This document shows, one piece after another, positions 50,228 to 59,814 of a stretch of 64,000 nucleotides of DNA. Below the pieces are notes generated by a model. That model did not search any database. It was not told the origin of the DNA and was given only the letters and a program-made list of their open reading frames with translations. Origin of the DNA: Prorocentrum cordatum (lineage: Eukaryota; Sar; Dinophyceae; Prorocentrales; Prorocentraceae); the NCBI GenBank assembly GCA_963575745.1, contig CAUYUJ010000888.1:17501-81500 (forward strand), given 5' to 3'. Within the stretch, counting starts at the first letter, position 1. Each line of letters opens with the position of its first letter. A program made the position numbers and the translations under genes.

Positions 50228-51578
50228 CACACAGTCATGGGCCTCACCAGTACCTCAGCCACTACGAGCACGAGCCCCAGAACAGCCCCGCAGGCCCTCG
50301 ACGAGCCCACCGAGACCCCGGGCACTCAAGACCCTCAGGACCTCCACGAGCCCCAGAGGAGCCAGCCTGCCGCCGTCGCCACCTCGGCTCCCGAGTGCGC
50401 CCCTGCGGGGGAGCTCCGGCGACCCGCCGCGGCGGCGGGCGATCAGGGGCGCGACGACCAGCGTGCCCATGGCGTCTGGCCCGCCGACAGGTCAGGGGCA
50501 CTGTCGCCGCCTGGCAGCGCCGCTGCCAGCAGGAGGCAGCGCGCCCGCGCATGCCGCGCCCGAGCCGCCTGCGAAGCGCTCGCAAGTGCTGTCGCCCGGG
50601 CCGGAGGGCCTGCCGAGCGGGCCACAGGCGCCAGCCAGCCAGACGCGGGCGCTGGGAGCGCCCCGGGACGGCGTGCGGCAGCGGCTCACCCTGGCCCCGC
50701 CCGCTTCAAGGGCCGCGGCGCGCGGCCTAGAGGCGAACTGCAGCCCGACGGGCGACGGCGAGGGCGAGAGCGACGCCACGACCGTGGCCAACGAGGCAGA
50801 GGCAGCTCGCACCCGTCAGCTCCGCCAGACGGCCCGGCACCGCGCTCGGGCAGTCGCCCTGGCCAAGGCGCCGCCCATTCTGGCGGGGCTCACGCTGCTG
50901 GAGCGCTCGGCGGTGAGGCTGGGCACAGAGGCGCGGTACCAGGTAGAGCTCAAGGCCTTCATCGACGCCGCCATGGAGCGCCAGCTCGTCGTGAACAGCG
51001 AGGTGGACGATGTGCTCGTGCACTACGTGAACGGGCTATACGAGTCGGGCCATCACTCGAACAAGGGCGACGCGCTGCTGTCGGCTTTGCTGCACTTCCA
51101 GCCCCAGCATGGCAAGCTGGGGAGATCGCGCTTCCTCCGGGCCTGGCGATGCCTGAAGGGGTGGCGCCGGAGATGCGGGCGACGCTCAAGGAACCCGGTC
51201 GTCCGCATGATGTGGTCAGCTATCGTCTGGGACATCTGCTGCCGAGGGTGCTGGCTCATGCGTGTGCACATCCTGTGGATGATCGTGACATACCGCCGCC
51301 CAGGCGAGCCGCTCACAATCCACCACCAGGATCTCATCCAGCCAGCAGAGGGAAGCTCGAACGATTGGGGGGTGCTGCTGTTCCCGCAGTCGAGGGCGGC
51401 CACCCACAAGAAGCTGGACATACAGAACCGCCACCGCGATCACATGGAGCTGAAAAAGCGAGGCGGGTGGCAATGCAAGAGCTCGCTCAAGAGATACCAG
51501 AACGCCGCCAGGCTGAATCTCTCTGCCCCCCGCCCGCTGCCTTGGCAGGTGGCTGCCCCCCGAAAGGCGGACCAGTAA
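50118..51578 (+). CDS. YR element tyrosine recombinase (degenerate)
   Basis: A 486-aa frame. The first ~240 residues are Pro/Arg-rich linker. A helical core-binding domain follows (LTLLERSAVRLGTEARYQVE, then FIDAAMERQLVVNSEVDDVL, then SRFLRAWRCLKGWRR). Next comes the catalytic-Arg motif IVTYRRPGEPLTIHHQDLI (51283 onward). The C-terminal box KKRGGWQCKSSLKRYQNAAR contains the candidate nucleophile Tyr (51495-51497). The HxxR box expected about 80-100 residues after the first Arg is absent, because the sequence jumps from SRAATHKKLD to NRHRDHMELKKRGGW. An internal deletion seems likely, and this copy is probably inactive. In intact elements the enzyme would integrate a circular cDNA. A parallel frame at 50237-51646 is a shadow. 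Confidence 0.75.
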   Translation: MYMSKIMHAPRRRTTASTWIRGTASTTSLAKMRVRASTQSWASPVPQPLRARAPEQPRRPSTSPPRPRALKTLRTSTSPRGASLPPSPPRLPSAPLRGSSGDPPRRRAIRGATTSVPMASGPPTGQGHCRRLAAPLPAGGSAPAHAAPEPPAKRSQVLSPGPEGLPSGPQAPASQTRALGAPRDGVRQRLTLAPPASRAAARGLEANCSPTGDGEGESDATTVANEAEAARTRQLRQTARHRARAVALAKAPPILAGLTLLERSAVRLGTEARYQVELKAFIDAAMERQLVVNSEVDDVLVHYVNGLYESGHHSNKGDALLSALLHFQPQHGKLGRSRFLRAWRCLKGWRRRCGRRSRNPVVRMMWSAIVWDICCRGCWLMRVHILWMIVTYRRPGEPLTIHHQDLIQPAEGSSNDWGVLLFPQSRAATHKKLDIQNRHRDHMELKKRGGWQCKSSLKRYQNAARLNLSAPRPLPWQVAAPRKADQ

Positions 51579-51646
51579 CTCGAGGCCCTCTTCTTCGACC
51601 GCGCGGCCGCCCTGCCTTTTGTGACGCCGTGAATCAGCGCCAGTAG

Positions 51647-52399
51647 TTTGCCGACCTGTTCTGTGGCGAGGGCGGCGTCGGGAAGGCAATTGCGCGCCGT
51701 GGTCACCCTGCACGACTCTGGGATCTTCGTTACAGCCAGAGCCTAGATCTCACCGATCACGCCGTGCTTCGCCGCTTGGAAGAGGATGCCAAGAGTGGTC
51801 TGATCCTTGGTGCAGCGATCGCAACGGAGCGCGCCAGTTTCTCGATAGCAAGAATGCGAACTCGTTTCATCAGAACCTCGTCACAGCCCTGGGGAGTTAC
51901 AGACAGATCAGAATTCAGCGTCAATGACCACGCCGCACTACAGCGCGGCAACAAGCTGCCCAGGGCAACCCTCCGTATCATTCGTGCGCTAGACCTCTAT
52001 CAGATACTTTGGTTTTTGGAGAAAAAAGAAAAAGAAACTAAACCTTATAGCAGCATGATGTGGAAGATTCCTGCATTGCGGCGACGAGCTCAACGGGCTG
52101 CCGCTCAGGTCTCACTGGATTTCTGCAGCTACGGAACGCGGTGGCGCAAGAGGACCCATTTTCTGTTTGGAAACGTAGATGATGCGTGTTTAGAACCTCT
52201 GCGCAACCGCCTCTGCTGTGGAAAAGGATGTTGCTTTTATAGCGGCCGCCCACACATCGAATTGAGCGGCCCACACCCCAGCAGAGGCATCCCGTGGACA
52301 AAGGTGGCCGAACCTTACCCTATAGGCTTGTGCCGCGATCTCGCCGCCGCTCTCATTGCTGCTAGTTATCAGAGAACACCTTCTTGTTTCGGGAAGTGA
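51647..52399 (+). pseudogene. Cytosine-C5-methyltransferase-like domain at the 3' end of the YR element
   Basis: 250 residues open from just after a TAG (51644-51646, where CAG would be expected). Motif I for SAM binding is clear: FADLFCGEGGVGKAIARRGH, comparable to the DLFxGxGG of C5 methyltransferases. LILGAAIATERASFSIARM occupies the place of motif IV but lacks the catalytic Pro-Cys. Further blocks DFCSYGTRWRKRTHF and TKVAEPYPIGLCRDLAAALI match the C-terminal pattern of the retroelement-borne methyltransferases I know from dinoflagellates. The first ATG is at 51764, so the domain was probably fused to, or read through from, the recombinase. The missing Pro-Cys predicts a catalytically dead product in this copy. 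Confidence 0.65.
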
Positions 52400-52409
52400 T
52401 TTGGGGTGG

Positions 52410-52556
52410 TGTGGTGGCCGTCCTGCTTAGCACAGACCGCCATGTGGCCACGCCTCCGGCTGCTTTTCGCTGCCGGCCGAGCTTCGCCTGCCGCGCCGCG
52501 TTCCTCGAGACAGATTCTCTTGCTCAAAATGATGGGAATGGAGCACTACCAGACAT
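52410..52556 (+). repeat. B1 repeat of the YR element
   Basis: 147 bases from TGTGGTGGCCGTCCTGCTTA to GAGCACTACCAGACAT. It matches B2 (52681-52827) with about three differences (CGC/CGT, ATTC/ATCC, TTGC/TTCC). Its last bases adjoin A2 directly, giving the ACAT|AGGAG junction expected of a circular intermediate. Confidence 0.85.
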
Positions 52557-52616
52557 AGGAGTGCTTGCACGTGATTGTCTGGGCCGCTCCATGGCTTTTG
52601 ATCTTTCTCAAGTGCA
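52555..52616 (+). repeat. A2 repeat of the YR element
   Basis: Second copy of A1 (45552-45613). A unique stretch of 64 bases (52617-52680) follows before B2. Confidence 0.85.
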
Positions 52617-52680
52617 CCCGTGGCCTGCCCTCCGCCATCCGAGTGCGCTTCTCACTGTCCTTTCAGCCTCGAAGCATTTT

Positions 52681-52827
52681 TGTGGTGGCCGTCCTGCTTA
52701 GCACAGACCGCCATGTGGCCACGCCTCCGGCTGCTTTTCGCTGCCGGCCGAGCTTCGCCTGCCGTGCCGCGTTCCTCGAGACAGATCCTCTTCCTCAAAA
52801 TGATGGGAATGGAGCACTACCAGACAT
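52681..52827 (+). repeat. B2 terminal repeat of the YR element
   Basis: Right terminus of the retrotransposon, ending CTACCAGACAT. The host TCTTGG element resumes at 52828. Confidence 0.85.
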
Positions 52828-53222
52828 GAATGATTTTGACCTCGTCGGGCCCTCCTGGAGGACCTCTTGGAGGCCTCTTGGGCCGTCTTGGAGGCCTCTG
52901 GGGGGCCTCTTGGGCCGTCTTGGACTCTCTTGGGCCGTCTTGGAGGCCGTCTTGGACCACCTTGGGCGAACTGGGAGGCCATCTTGAACCATCTTGGAGG
53001 CCATCTTGGGCCAACATGGCCATCTTGGAGGCCATCTTGAGCCGTCTTGAAGAATTGGTTCCGGACGTTGTGGTCGTTTGCGGTCCTGGAAGTGCCTCCC
53101 GGCACCCCGGCGGGACGGGCCGAAGCCCCAGGGGGGGTTCTTTTGGAAAAAGAACCAGAACCAAAACCGCAATAATCTAGCACGCCAGGCACCCCTGCGA
53201 TGAATCGACTGGGGGCGGCGGA
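52828..53222 (+). repeat. TCTTGG-rich element, right part
   Basis: It continues the element begun at 44366: GATTTTGACCTCGTCGGGCC, CTCCTGGAGGACCTCTTGG, TCTTGG units, then GGCGGGACGGGCCGAAGCCC, GGTTCTTTTGGAAAAAGAACC (an AAGAACC/GGTTCTT hairpin) and AGCACGCC...GGGGGCGGCGG. The uninterrupted relative at 59370-59736 has the same order. Confidence 0.75.
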
Positions 53223-53330
53223 TGACGGAAAGCGCGCGTTAGCGTGCGGTCCGTTAGTCGGAAGAAATTGGACTTGGGGGAGTTCGAGGGGGTTGGCATC
53301 GGGGGGCCCGAGATCTAATTGCCCTCCCGC

Positions 53331-54725
53331 TTCGTTTTTTTATTGAGTAGGACGGCCTTCGGGGCTTAAAAACAACGTTTCGCTCGAGGCATCATCGGAG
53401 AACGCTTCTTGGGCGCTTCTTGGGCCGTCTTAGGCGCTGAAGACAGCCCAAGAAGCGCCCAACACGGCGCCCAAGACGGCCCAAGAAGCGCCCAAGGCGG
53501 CCCAAGAGCGCTCCAAGAGAGCCCAAGACCGCCCAAGGCGGCCCCAAGACGTCCCAAGAGGCCTCCACGACGCCCCAGGAGACGCCCACGAGGCGTCCCA
53601 AGAGGGCTCCAAGAGGCCAAAATCATTGATTTTCTAACGGAAAACGTGCGTTTTTAGCATATACGGCTTTTCGCCTTTCATTGCGTTGAAGACCGTCCAA
53701 GAGGCCCCCAAGACCGCCCCAAGCCGGCCCAAGATGTTGCCCAGAGGCCCCCAAAATAGCCCAAGAGGGCGCCAAGACGGGCCAAAAGGCGTCCAAGACT
53801 GTCCAAGAGGCCCCCAAGAGCGCCCCAAGAGGGCCCCAAAACGGCCCAAGAGGGCGCCAAGACGGCCCAAGAGGCGCCAAGACGGCCCCAGACAGCGCCA
53901 GGACGGCCCCAAGAAGGCCCCAATCGCTTCGTTTTTTATCGAGTAAGACGGCCCTCGGGGCTTCAAAACAGCGTTTCGCTCGAGACATCATCGGAAAACG
54001 CTTCTTGGGCGCTTCTTGGGCCGTCGTAGGCGCCTAAGACAGCCCAAGAAGCGGCCAAGAAGGCACCCAAGACGGCCCAAGACGGTTCAAGAAACGCCCA
54101 AGACGGCCTAAGAGCGCTCCAAGAGAGCCCCAGACCGCCCAAGGCGGCCCCAAGACGTCCCAAGAGGCCTCCACGATGCCACAGGAGACGCCCACGAGGC
54201 GCCCCAAGAGGGCTCCAAGAGGCCAAAATCATTGATTTTCTAACGGAAAACGTGCATTTTTAGCATATACGGCCTTTCGCCTTTCATGGCGTTGAAGACG
54301 GTCCAAGAGGCCCCCAAGACCGCCCCAAGCCGGCCCAAGATGTTGCCCAGAGGCCCCCAAAATAGCCCAAGAGGGCGCCAAGACGGGCCAAGAGGCGTCC
54401 AAGACTGTCCAAGAGGCCCCCAAGAGCGCCCCAAGAAGGCCCAAGAAGCACCCAAGAGGGCCCCAAAACGGCCCAAGAGGGCGCCAAAACGGCCCAAGAG
54501 GCGCCAAGACGGCCCCAGACAGCGCCAGGACGGCCCCAAGAAGGCCCCAAGAGGCCCCCAAGAGAGCCCAAAGACGGCCAAAGGCAGCCTAGTCCCTTCA
54601 CCCCCGCCACCCAGAAGCTCCCAGGAGGCCCCAAGAGGCCCCCGAGAAGCCCCAAAAGGTCCCCAAGAGGCACCCAAGAGGCTCCCCAAGAGCCCCCCAA
54701 GAGGCCCATAATACTCCCAAAGGCT
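53331..54725 (+). repeat. CCAAGA-rich repeat as a 596-bp tandem pair
   Basis: CTTCGTTTTTTATTGAGTA, then GACGGCC...TCGGGGCTT and TTTCGCTCGAG-CATCATCGG starts at 53331 and recurs at 53927. CATTGATTTTCTAACGGAAA lies in both units (53625, 54230). Each unit is otherwise made of CCAAGA(G/C)GGC words. The second unit extends into CCCAAGAGGCCCCC sequence to about 54725. Confidence 0.75.
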
Positions 54726-55185
54726 CTTAGCACCGCGGCTCCCAAGAGCGAGCGGTGACGTAATCGAGCTGATAAGACCAAAGCTCCCAACAGAGAGCTG
54801 CGGCGTAATAAGTTCTTGCAGCCAGGGCACAGGGACGGGCGGCAACGCGTGGACAACGAGCGGTCCACGCAAGGAAAACGCGGGGTTCTGGAAAGCTGGC
54901 AGCCCAAACGCTGAAAACGCAACGCGACCCGACCGCCCCCTCCAAAACAAGAAACGCGCTCAAAGAAAGCTCCGCGACTCTCCGAGGCTGAGATAGGACA
55001 AGAGCGAGGGGAAGGGAGCCAATAAGAGGTGTAAGAGCGGACGAGCCAGCGATCCCGTGCGCTCTGAAAGTAAGTGCGCTTTCCGTCCCCGTGCCAAGCA
55101 GGTCTAATGGCCTTCGGCCCATACCGCCACCGTGTTTGGGTTGCGGGTCAGAGTTCTCAGGGATGCTTCTTGGGGTCTCGTCGGA
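54726..55185. other. No recognisable gene
   Basis: Unique-looking, moderately GC-rich sequence with a minus-strand open frame (54727-55122) lacking recognisable motifs. It follows the CCAAGA array. Confidence 0.4.
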
Positions 55186-55189
55186 GCGC

Positions 55190-55615
55190 TCCGTGAATCG
55201 CCGGTGCGGCGCGCATGCTCTGAGGCCAAGTAGCAGAACCTCGCTCCGCTAATCCGACGCGGAGCACTCTGGTAATTGCATGTTTCGAGGCGGATTAGCG
55301 GAGCAGCGCTCCGCTAATCCGACTCGGAGCACTCCGGGAATCGGCACGCATGGCTTGAGGCCAATTAGCGGAGCAGCGCTCCGCTAATCCGACGCGGAGC
55401 CCTCCGCGAATCGCACGCTTTGAAGCCAATTTGCGGGGCGGCGCACCGCTAATCCGATTCGATGCACCCCGGGAATCGGCGCACATGCTATGAGGCGGAT
55501 TAGCGGAGCGGCGCTCCGCTTTCTCGGCGCGGAGCACTCCGGGAGTCGGGGCGTATTTTTTGAGGCCACCTAGCGGTGCGGCGCTCCGCTAACCCGACGC
55601 GACGCACTGGGAAAA
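55190..55615. repeat. 65/70-bp tandem repeat with palindromic core
   Basis: GCGCTCCGCTAATCCGACGC and GGAGCACTCC recur at about 55241, 55306, 55376, 55441, 55511 and 55581 (spacings 65, 70, 65, 70, 70). The junction AGCGGAGC-(A/G)-GCGCTCCGCT is an inverted repeat, so each unit boundary can form a hairpin. Confidence 0.8.
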
Positions 55616-56665
55616 TTGGGGTCGGGCCTCCATAAAGATTCTTCAGGAGTGATGGTTGAGGCTCAGAGGATAAGCAAATGATTTAAGGACACTCCACTTC
55701 GTGCAACAAAGGCACGGTGGCGGATTTATAGACATCTTCGTTGTCACATCCATGATCCGCCTTCTCTTGTCCTCCTCCTCCTCCCAGACAACCGCCTCTT
55801 CCGCCGCCTCCCAGTCCTCATACCCTCCGCATCCGCCTCTTTCTTCGTGCCCGTGTCGCTGCCCAGTACGCCACCAAGGCCGCGATTGAGCGCGAGTCAC
55901 TTGAGCAGCACCGCTGGGTTACTGAATTTTGATTTTCCATGAGAGGACGGAGCACTGGAATTTCGCGGTACGCAGGCAGTGGCAGCGAGCGTTGAAAGTC
56001 AGCAATGGCAGGGGGCGCCGGGCTTGCACACGCAGTACCGAGCGCGCAGGAACCCTTGAAGAAGTCTAGTCCGCTGAAAACATACACGAGCTAATTGGCT
56101 AGCCATGTCTACCCTGACGAGTTGGAGCAGAGATTGCTGGCGTGGTTCGGCCCGCGGTGTCTGGTTTCAGCTGATATCTGTCGCCGTTGACGCGCACCCC
56201 GTGATGTTCCTCAAGCATTGTCTCTCTCACGCATATGGACTGTGCTTAAAACATGCGCAGGAGGTGGACGATTTCGTTTCGCATGCATGTGGTTCCTGAG
56301 CAGAAGCACTGTCTGTTCAAGAGCATCGACCGTTCCGACCCCATCGGCTACTGCATGCAATGCCGTGCGATCTGGCATTGTGTAATTATGCCCCGTGGTG
56401 TGGTTCGTGAAGGCCTGTTGTTTCGGACTTGATTGGGAGCAGGGCATCAAACATCTTGGTAATAGGTATCGTGCGGTAGATCGACGCGCGCTGCCAAGTC
56501 TTCAAGTGTATTGGCATGAAGGATTACAGCGTCCACATGTTGACTAGAAAAGTCACTCGCGCACCCCTGAGGCTGCAAGAGGGAGCCTGACACGAGGCAC
56601 GGGCGCCCAGCCAGGCAGATCGGGAGCGTGTCTCATGGCGGCGTTCCCTCCCCCTCTGCCTCGGC
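55616..56665. other. No recognisable gene
   Basis: Mixed sequence with short open frames and a small CCT patch (55768-55785). No domain motifs or repeat relatives were noticed. Confidence 0.4.
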
Positions 56666-56668
56666 AGC

Positions 56669-56752
56669 CGTCTCCTCCTGCTCCTCCTCCTCCTCCTCCT
56701 CCTCCTCCTCCTCCTCCTCCTCCTCCTCCTCCTCCTCCTCCTCCTCCTCCTC
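56669..56752. repeat. (CCT)n microsatellite
   Basis: About 80 bases of uninterrupted CCT. Confidence 0.95.
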
Positions 56753-57059
56753 ATTCCTGCCCTGCCGCACTACTTTCACTTCAAGTCCATCCCTCACTCC
56801 CTGACTTCCTCACTGCTTCCCCCCTGCCTCCCTTCCCCCATTTTGCCCCTCACATTCCCCCCCCTCCCTCCACCTCCACTCCTTCGCTCCCTCGTTCCTT
56901 CCCATCCCTCCCTCCCCCGCTCCCCCCATTCCCCCCCTTCATGGCCAGGTGTTGGGGGGGGCTCCCGAAGTGTTTGGAGGGGGTGCCTCCCGAAACGTGC
57001 GGGTTCGCATTCGCTGCCCCTCTCCCCATATTAACTCCCCCCACCCACGACCTCAGCCT

Positions 57060-57400
57060 CCCGCACCTTGATGCCGCGCAGCGGCCGCCGCCAGCGCGGC
57101 CGCAGTAGCGGCAGCCGTCGAGGCCGCAGCGGCGGTCTCGGCGGGCGCCGCGGCCGCGCCGCGACGACATTTGCTGCGCGTAGGGCTGGGCACGTGGAGG
57201 TCGAGGGCTCCCTCTCCCTCGGAGCCCCTCCCGCCGGTTCGGCCCGACCGCAGGGTGACGGCCTCGGGACCTGAGAGGGCTGACCCGTGGCGGTGCGCGC
57301 AGCGCACGGTCCGCCTCCCCCAGAGAGAGGACCCCAGGCATCCTGGACGTCGCAGAGAGGTCCCCCGAGGCTTGGGCCAGAGGTGCCCGAGGGCCCGCAT
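57060..57400 (+). repeat. GC-rich dispersed repeat, copy 2
   Basis: Relative of 42845-43620 without the extra middle segment. See that entry for shared blocks. Confidence 0.65.
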
Positions 57401-57858
57401 CCTCAAGGCTTCTCCGCCCTACCCCCGGACAAAGGGCCACACAGAGTGCACCGCTGAGATCCACAGCTCTGCCAGCCTGCAGCGCGACGCCCACACGGAC
57501 CCACCAAAGCGTGGAAGCGGCGACTTCCGAGGGGCTGCGGCCTCGGCGCTCGCCTCGCGCCCCTCCCCCCGCCCCCCCTCTCGAGGCAAAGCCCGCTGGG
57601 CCTCGCAAGCTGTGGCGTGCGGCAGATTTGCGGCCCCCAATGGAGGGTCTTGCAGTACAGTCGAGCATCAGAGGAAGAGGCCTCGCAAAGAGCAGGGCCG
57701 GCGCTTCCTGGCCAGGCTGCCGGAGAGTTGGCCCCGATGTGTGAGCAGGGTCGTTTTTCCAGCGTCGACAACAGACATTGTGGTTTGGTTTCAGAAATGT
57801 TAAACAGTGTGGACCCCACGCAGTGTGTCTCTAGCAGCTTACGTGGTGCAAAATATGC

Positions 57859-57955
57859 TGTGTTATTTATATATACATATATATATATATATATTATTTT
57901 ATATATATCTGTATATACATACATATACACATACATATACATATACATATATGTT
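57859..57955. repeat. (TA)n/(TATACA)n AT-rich microsatellite
   Basis: TATATA runs and ACATACATATAC phases. Confidence 0.9.
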
Positions 57956-58225
57956 GTGCAATCCATGTGGCGCAACATGTGTGGTGCAATTCTACGTGGT
58001 GCAATATTTGCTGTGCAACCTATGTTGTGGAAGACGTTGTGCAATCAGGGTGGTGCAATCTGTATGATGATGCAGTAGATGCTGTGCAATATATGGTGTG
58101 CGCGACACGTGGTGCAGTTTACGCGGCGCAGTAGATGTGATGCAATTTACGTTGTGCAGTATCCATAAATGTATATAAATATATATACATGTGGAGCAAT
58201 CTATGTGGTGCAATTCACTTCCGGA
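57955..58225. repeat. Degenerate GTGGTGCAAT short repeat
   Basis: GTGGTGCAAT / TTGTGCAAT / TGTGCAACCTATG words recur about every 15-25 bases. They continue into a block with CGCAGTTGCCAACTCCGCTG and CCACCCACCCGCAACCTGG (to 58290) that has a relative at 61440-61640. Confidence 0.65.
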
Positions 58226-58599
58226 ACTCGCAGTTGCCAACTCCGCTGCTCACGCAATCATCCCAGCCACCCACCCGCAACCTGGTTTGCAAAACACATG
58301 CGGCGGCGATTGCGATGAGTGTTCGGCGTTGGCTGGTGCATCTCTGCGGCCACGCTAGCCCGCGCATGCTCGCGCGCGCAACGGTCAGCTAGTTTGGCGA
58401 CCGACGAGGCCGCGGTGGCGCTGATTGTTGGGCACTTCCCAGCGGGCACTTCAGTGACAACGGTAGATACGATTATGGCAGTAGCGACGTCGGTGACGAT
58501 GATGACAACAGCGACGGCACGGCCAGTGACGGCGCCGATGCTGATCACGCCGACGACGATGACGGCGTCTTCGCGTCGGTGATGAAGGTTCCGGACAGA

Positions 58600-58670
58600 G
58601 TTCAACATGCACGCGCGGCCGACGCGCGAAAGTGGCCCGCATGGTATTACTCGTAAGGGGGTGCCCCGTG
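58600..58670 (+). repeat. Diverged fragment related to the Q module
   Basis: GCCGACGCGCGAAAGTGGCC and CGCATGGTATTACTCG resemble the Q-module stretch ending CCCGCATGGTATTATTTGAC. Short and uncertain. Confidence 0.4.
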
Positions 58671-58802
58671 CCGCCGGCCCCCTCTCTATCAGAAAGGGAT
58701 ATATCAGACTCGTGTCGGCACGCCTCGGCGATGCCTTGGAGCATCTGGGAACATCATGCGGGGGCGGAGAGGAATAATTAGTGCATACTAAGACGTTGGC
58801 GT

Positions 58803-59736
58803 TATCGAAGACGCCTACGGCGAATCACCGCCGCCCCCTGCCTTTTTGGAAACGCCTATGTGGCCGAACGTTGAGGCCAGACCTGCCAAGCTATTGGACC
58901 ACGTGTTCCCCGAATCGGTTTGGAAAGCCTTCGGGGAACACGTGGGCATCTTGAAGGTCATCTTGGCCGTCTTGGAGGCCTCTTGGGCAAGCTTTGGGCG
59001 ATCTTTGGGGCTTTTTGGGCCGTCTCGGGCCAGCTTCGAGCCAACTTCGGCCATCTTGGTGGGTTCCTGGCACGTCTGAAGCCGTCGGAAGCCGTTTGGG
59101 GGGCCTCTATGGGCCGACTTGGGGCCCGCTTGGAATGCTCCAGGGCCGTCTTGGAGGCCATCTTGGGCGTCTGGGAGGCCATCTTGGGCGTGTTGGAGGC
59201 CTCTTGGGCCCTCTTGGGGCCCTCTAGGGGCCATCTTGGAGGCCACTTGGGCCATCATGGGGCTCTCTTGGGGGCCTCTTGGGCGATCTTGGGGGCTTCT
59301 TGGGCCGTCTTGAGCCGTCGGAGAGCCGAAAAGGCGCAAATGCCAAAATCCTTCAAAAACCAAGGGAAAATCAATGATTTTGGCCTCTTCGGACTCTCCT
59401 GGAGGACCTCTTGGAGGCCTCTTGGGCCGTCTGGGAGGCCTCTGGGGGGCCTCTTGGGCCGTCTTGGGCCGTCTTGGACTCTCTTGGGCCGTTTTGGAGG
59501 CCGTCTTGGACCATCTCGGGCGGACTTGGAGGCCATCTTGGGCCATCTTCGCGATTTTTTGAGGATGTCCCGAGCGAAACGGCCGTTTTTGGGCATTGAC
59601 AGACGCATTTTGGGAAATGCGCGGGTGGCCGGCGGGACGGGCCGAAGCCCATTGGGGAGTTCTTTTAGAAAAAGAACCAAAACCAAAACCTGAATCATCC
59701 AGCACGCCGTGCACCCCTGCAAGCAGGGGGCGGCGG
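58803..59736 (+). repeat. TCTTGG-rich element, uninterrupted copy
   Basis: Starts TATCGAAGACGCCTACGGCG and ends with the GGGACGGGCCGAAGCCC / AAAAAGAACC / AGCACGCC block. It is about 930 bases and made mainly of TCTTGG(G/A)GG/CCGTCTTGG words. At 59361-59380 it reads CAAGGGAAAATCAATGATTT, the unoccupied equivalent of the YR insertion site. Confidence 0.75.
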
Positions 59737-59814
59737 ATCCTGGTGGCATTCGGCCCATCCCGCCACCGTGCCTTAGTTGTGGGTCGAGGCCTCGTGTATA
59801 TGTGTTGGGATGTC

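Larger units (their letters stand above)
45552..52827 (+). mobile_element. DIRS/PAT-like tyrosine-recombinase retrotransposon
   Basis: A 7.28-kb element with split direct repeats. A1 (45552-45613) is repeated as A2 (52555-52616), and B1 (52410-52556) as B2 (52681-52827), giving A1-ORFs-B1-A2-B2. That layout is known from PAT and Ngaro retrotransposons. Between the repeats lie a membrane ORF, a Gag-like ORF, RT with RNase H, a tyrosine recombinase and a cytosine-methyltransferase-like domain. The copy is defective: it has a frameshift in RT, an internal gap in the recombinase, and a TAG before and a missing catalytic motif in the methyltransferase. The repeats are still nearly identical. Confidence 0.85.

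Noticed and set aside
50237-51646. 469-aa frame parallel to the recombinase
   Set aside because: The recombinase motifs are in the 50118-51578 frame. This one reads as Arg/Pro/Gly-rich shadow sequence, though its final codons are in phase with the methyltransferase domain.
45552-52827. Reading the YR element as an LTR retrotransposon
   Set aside because: The direct repeats are split and staggered (A1 ... B1 A2 B2), there is no integrase or protease motif, and a tyrosine recombinase is present.
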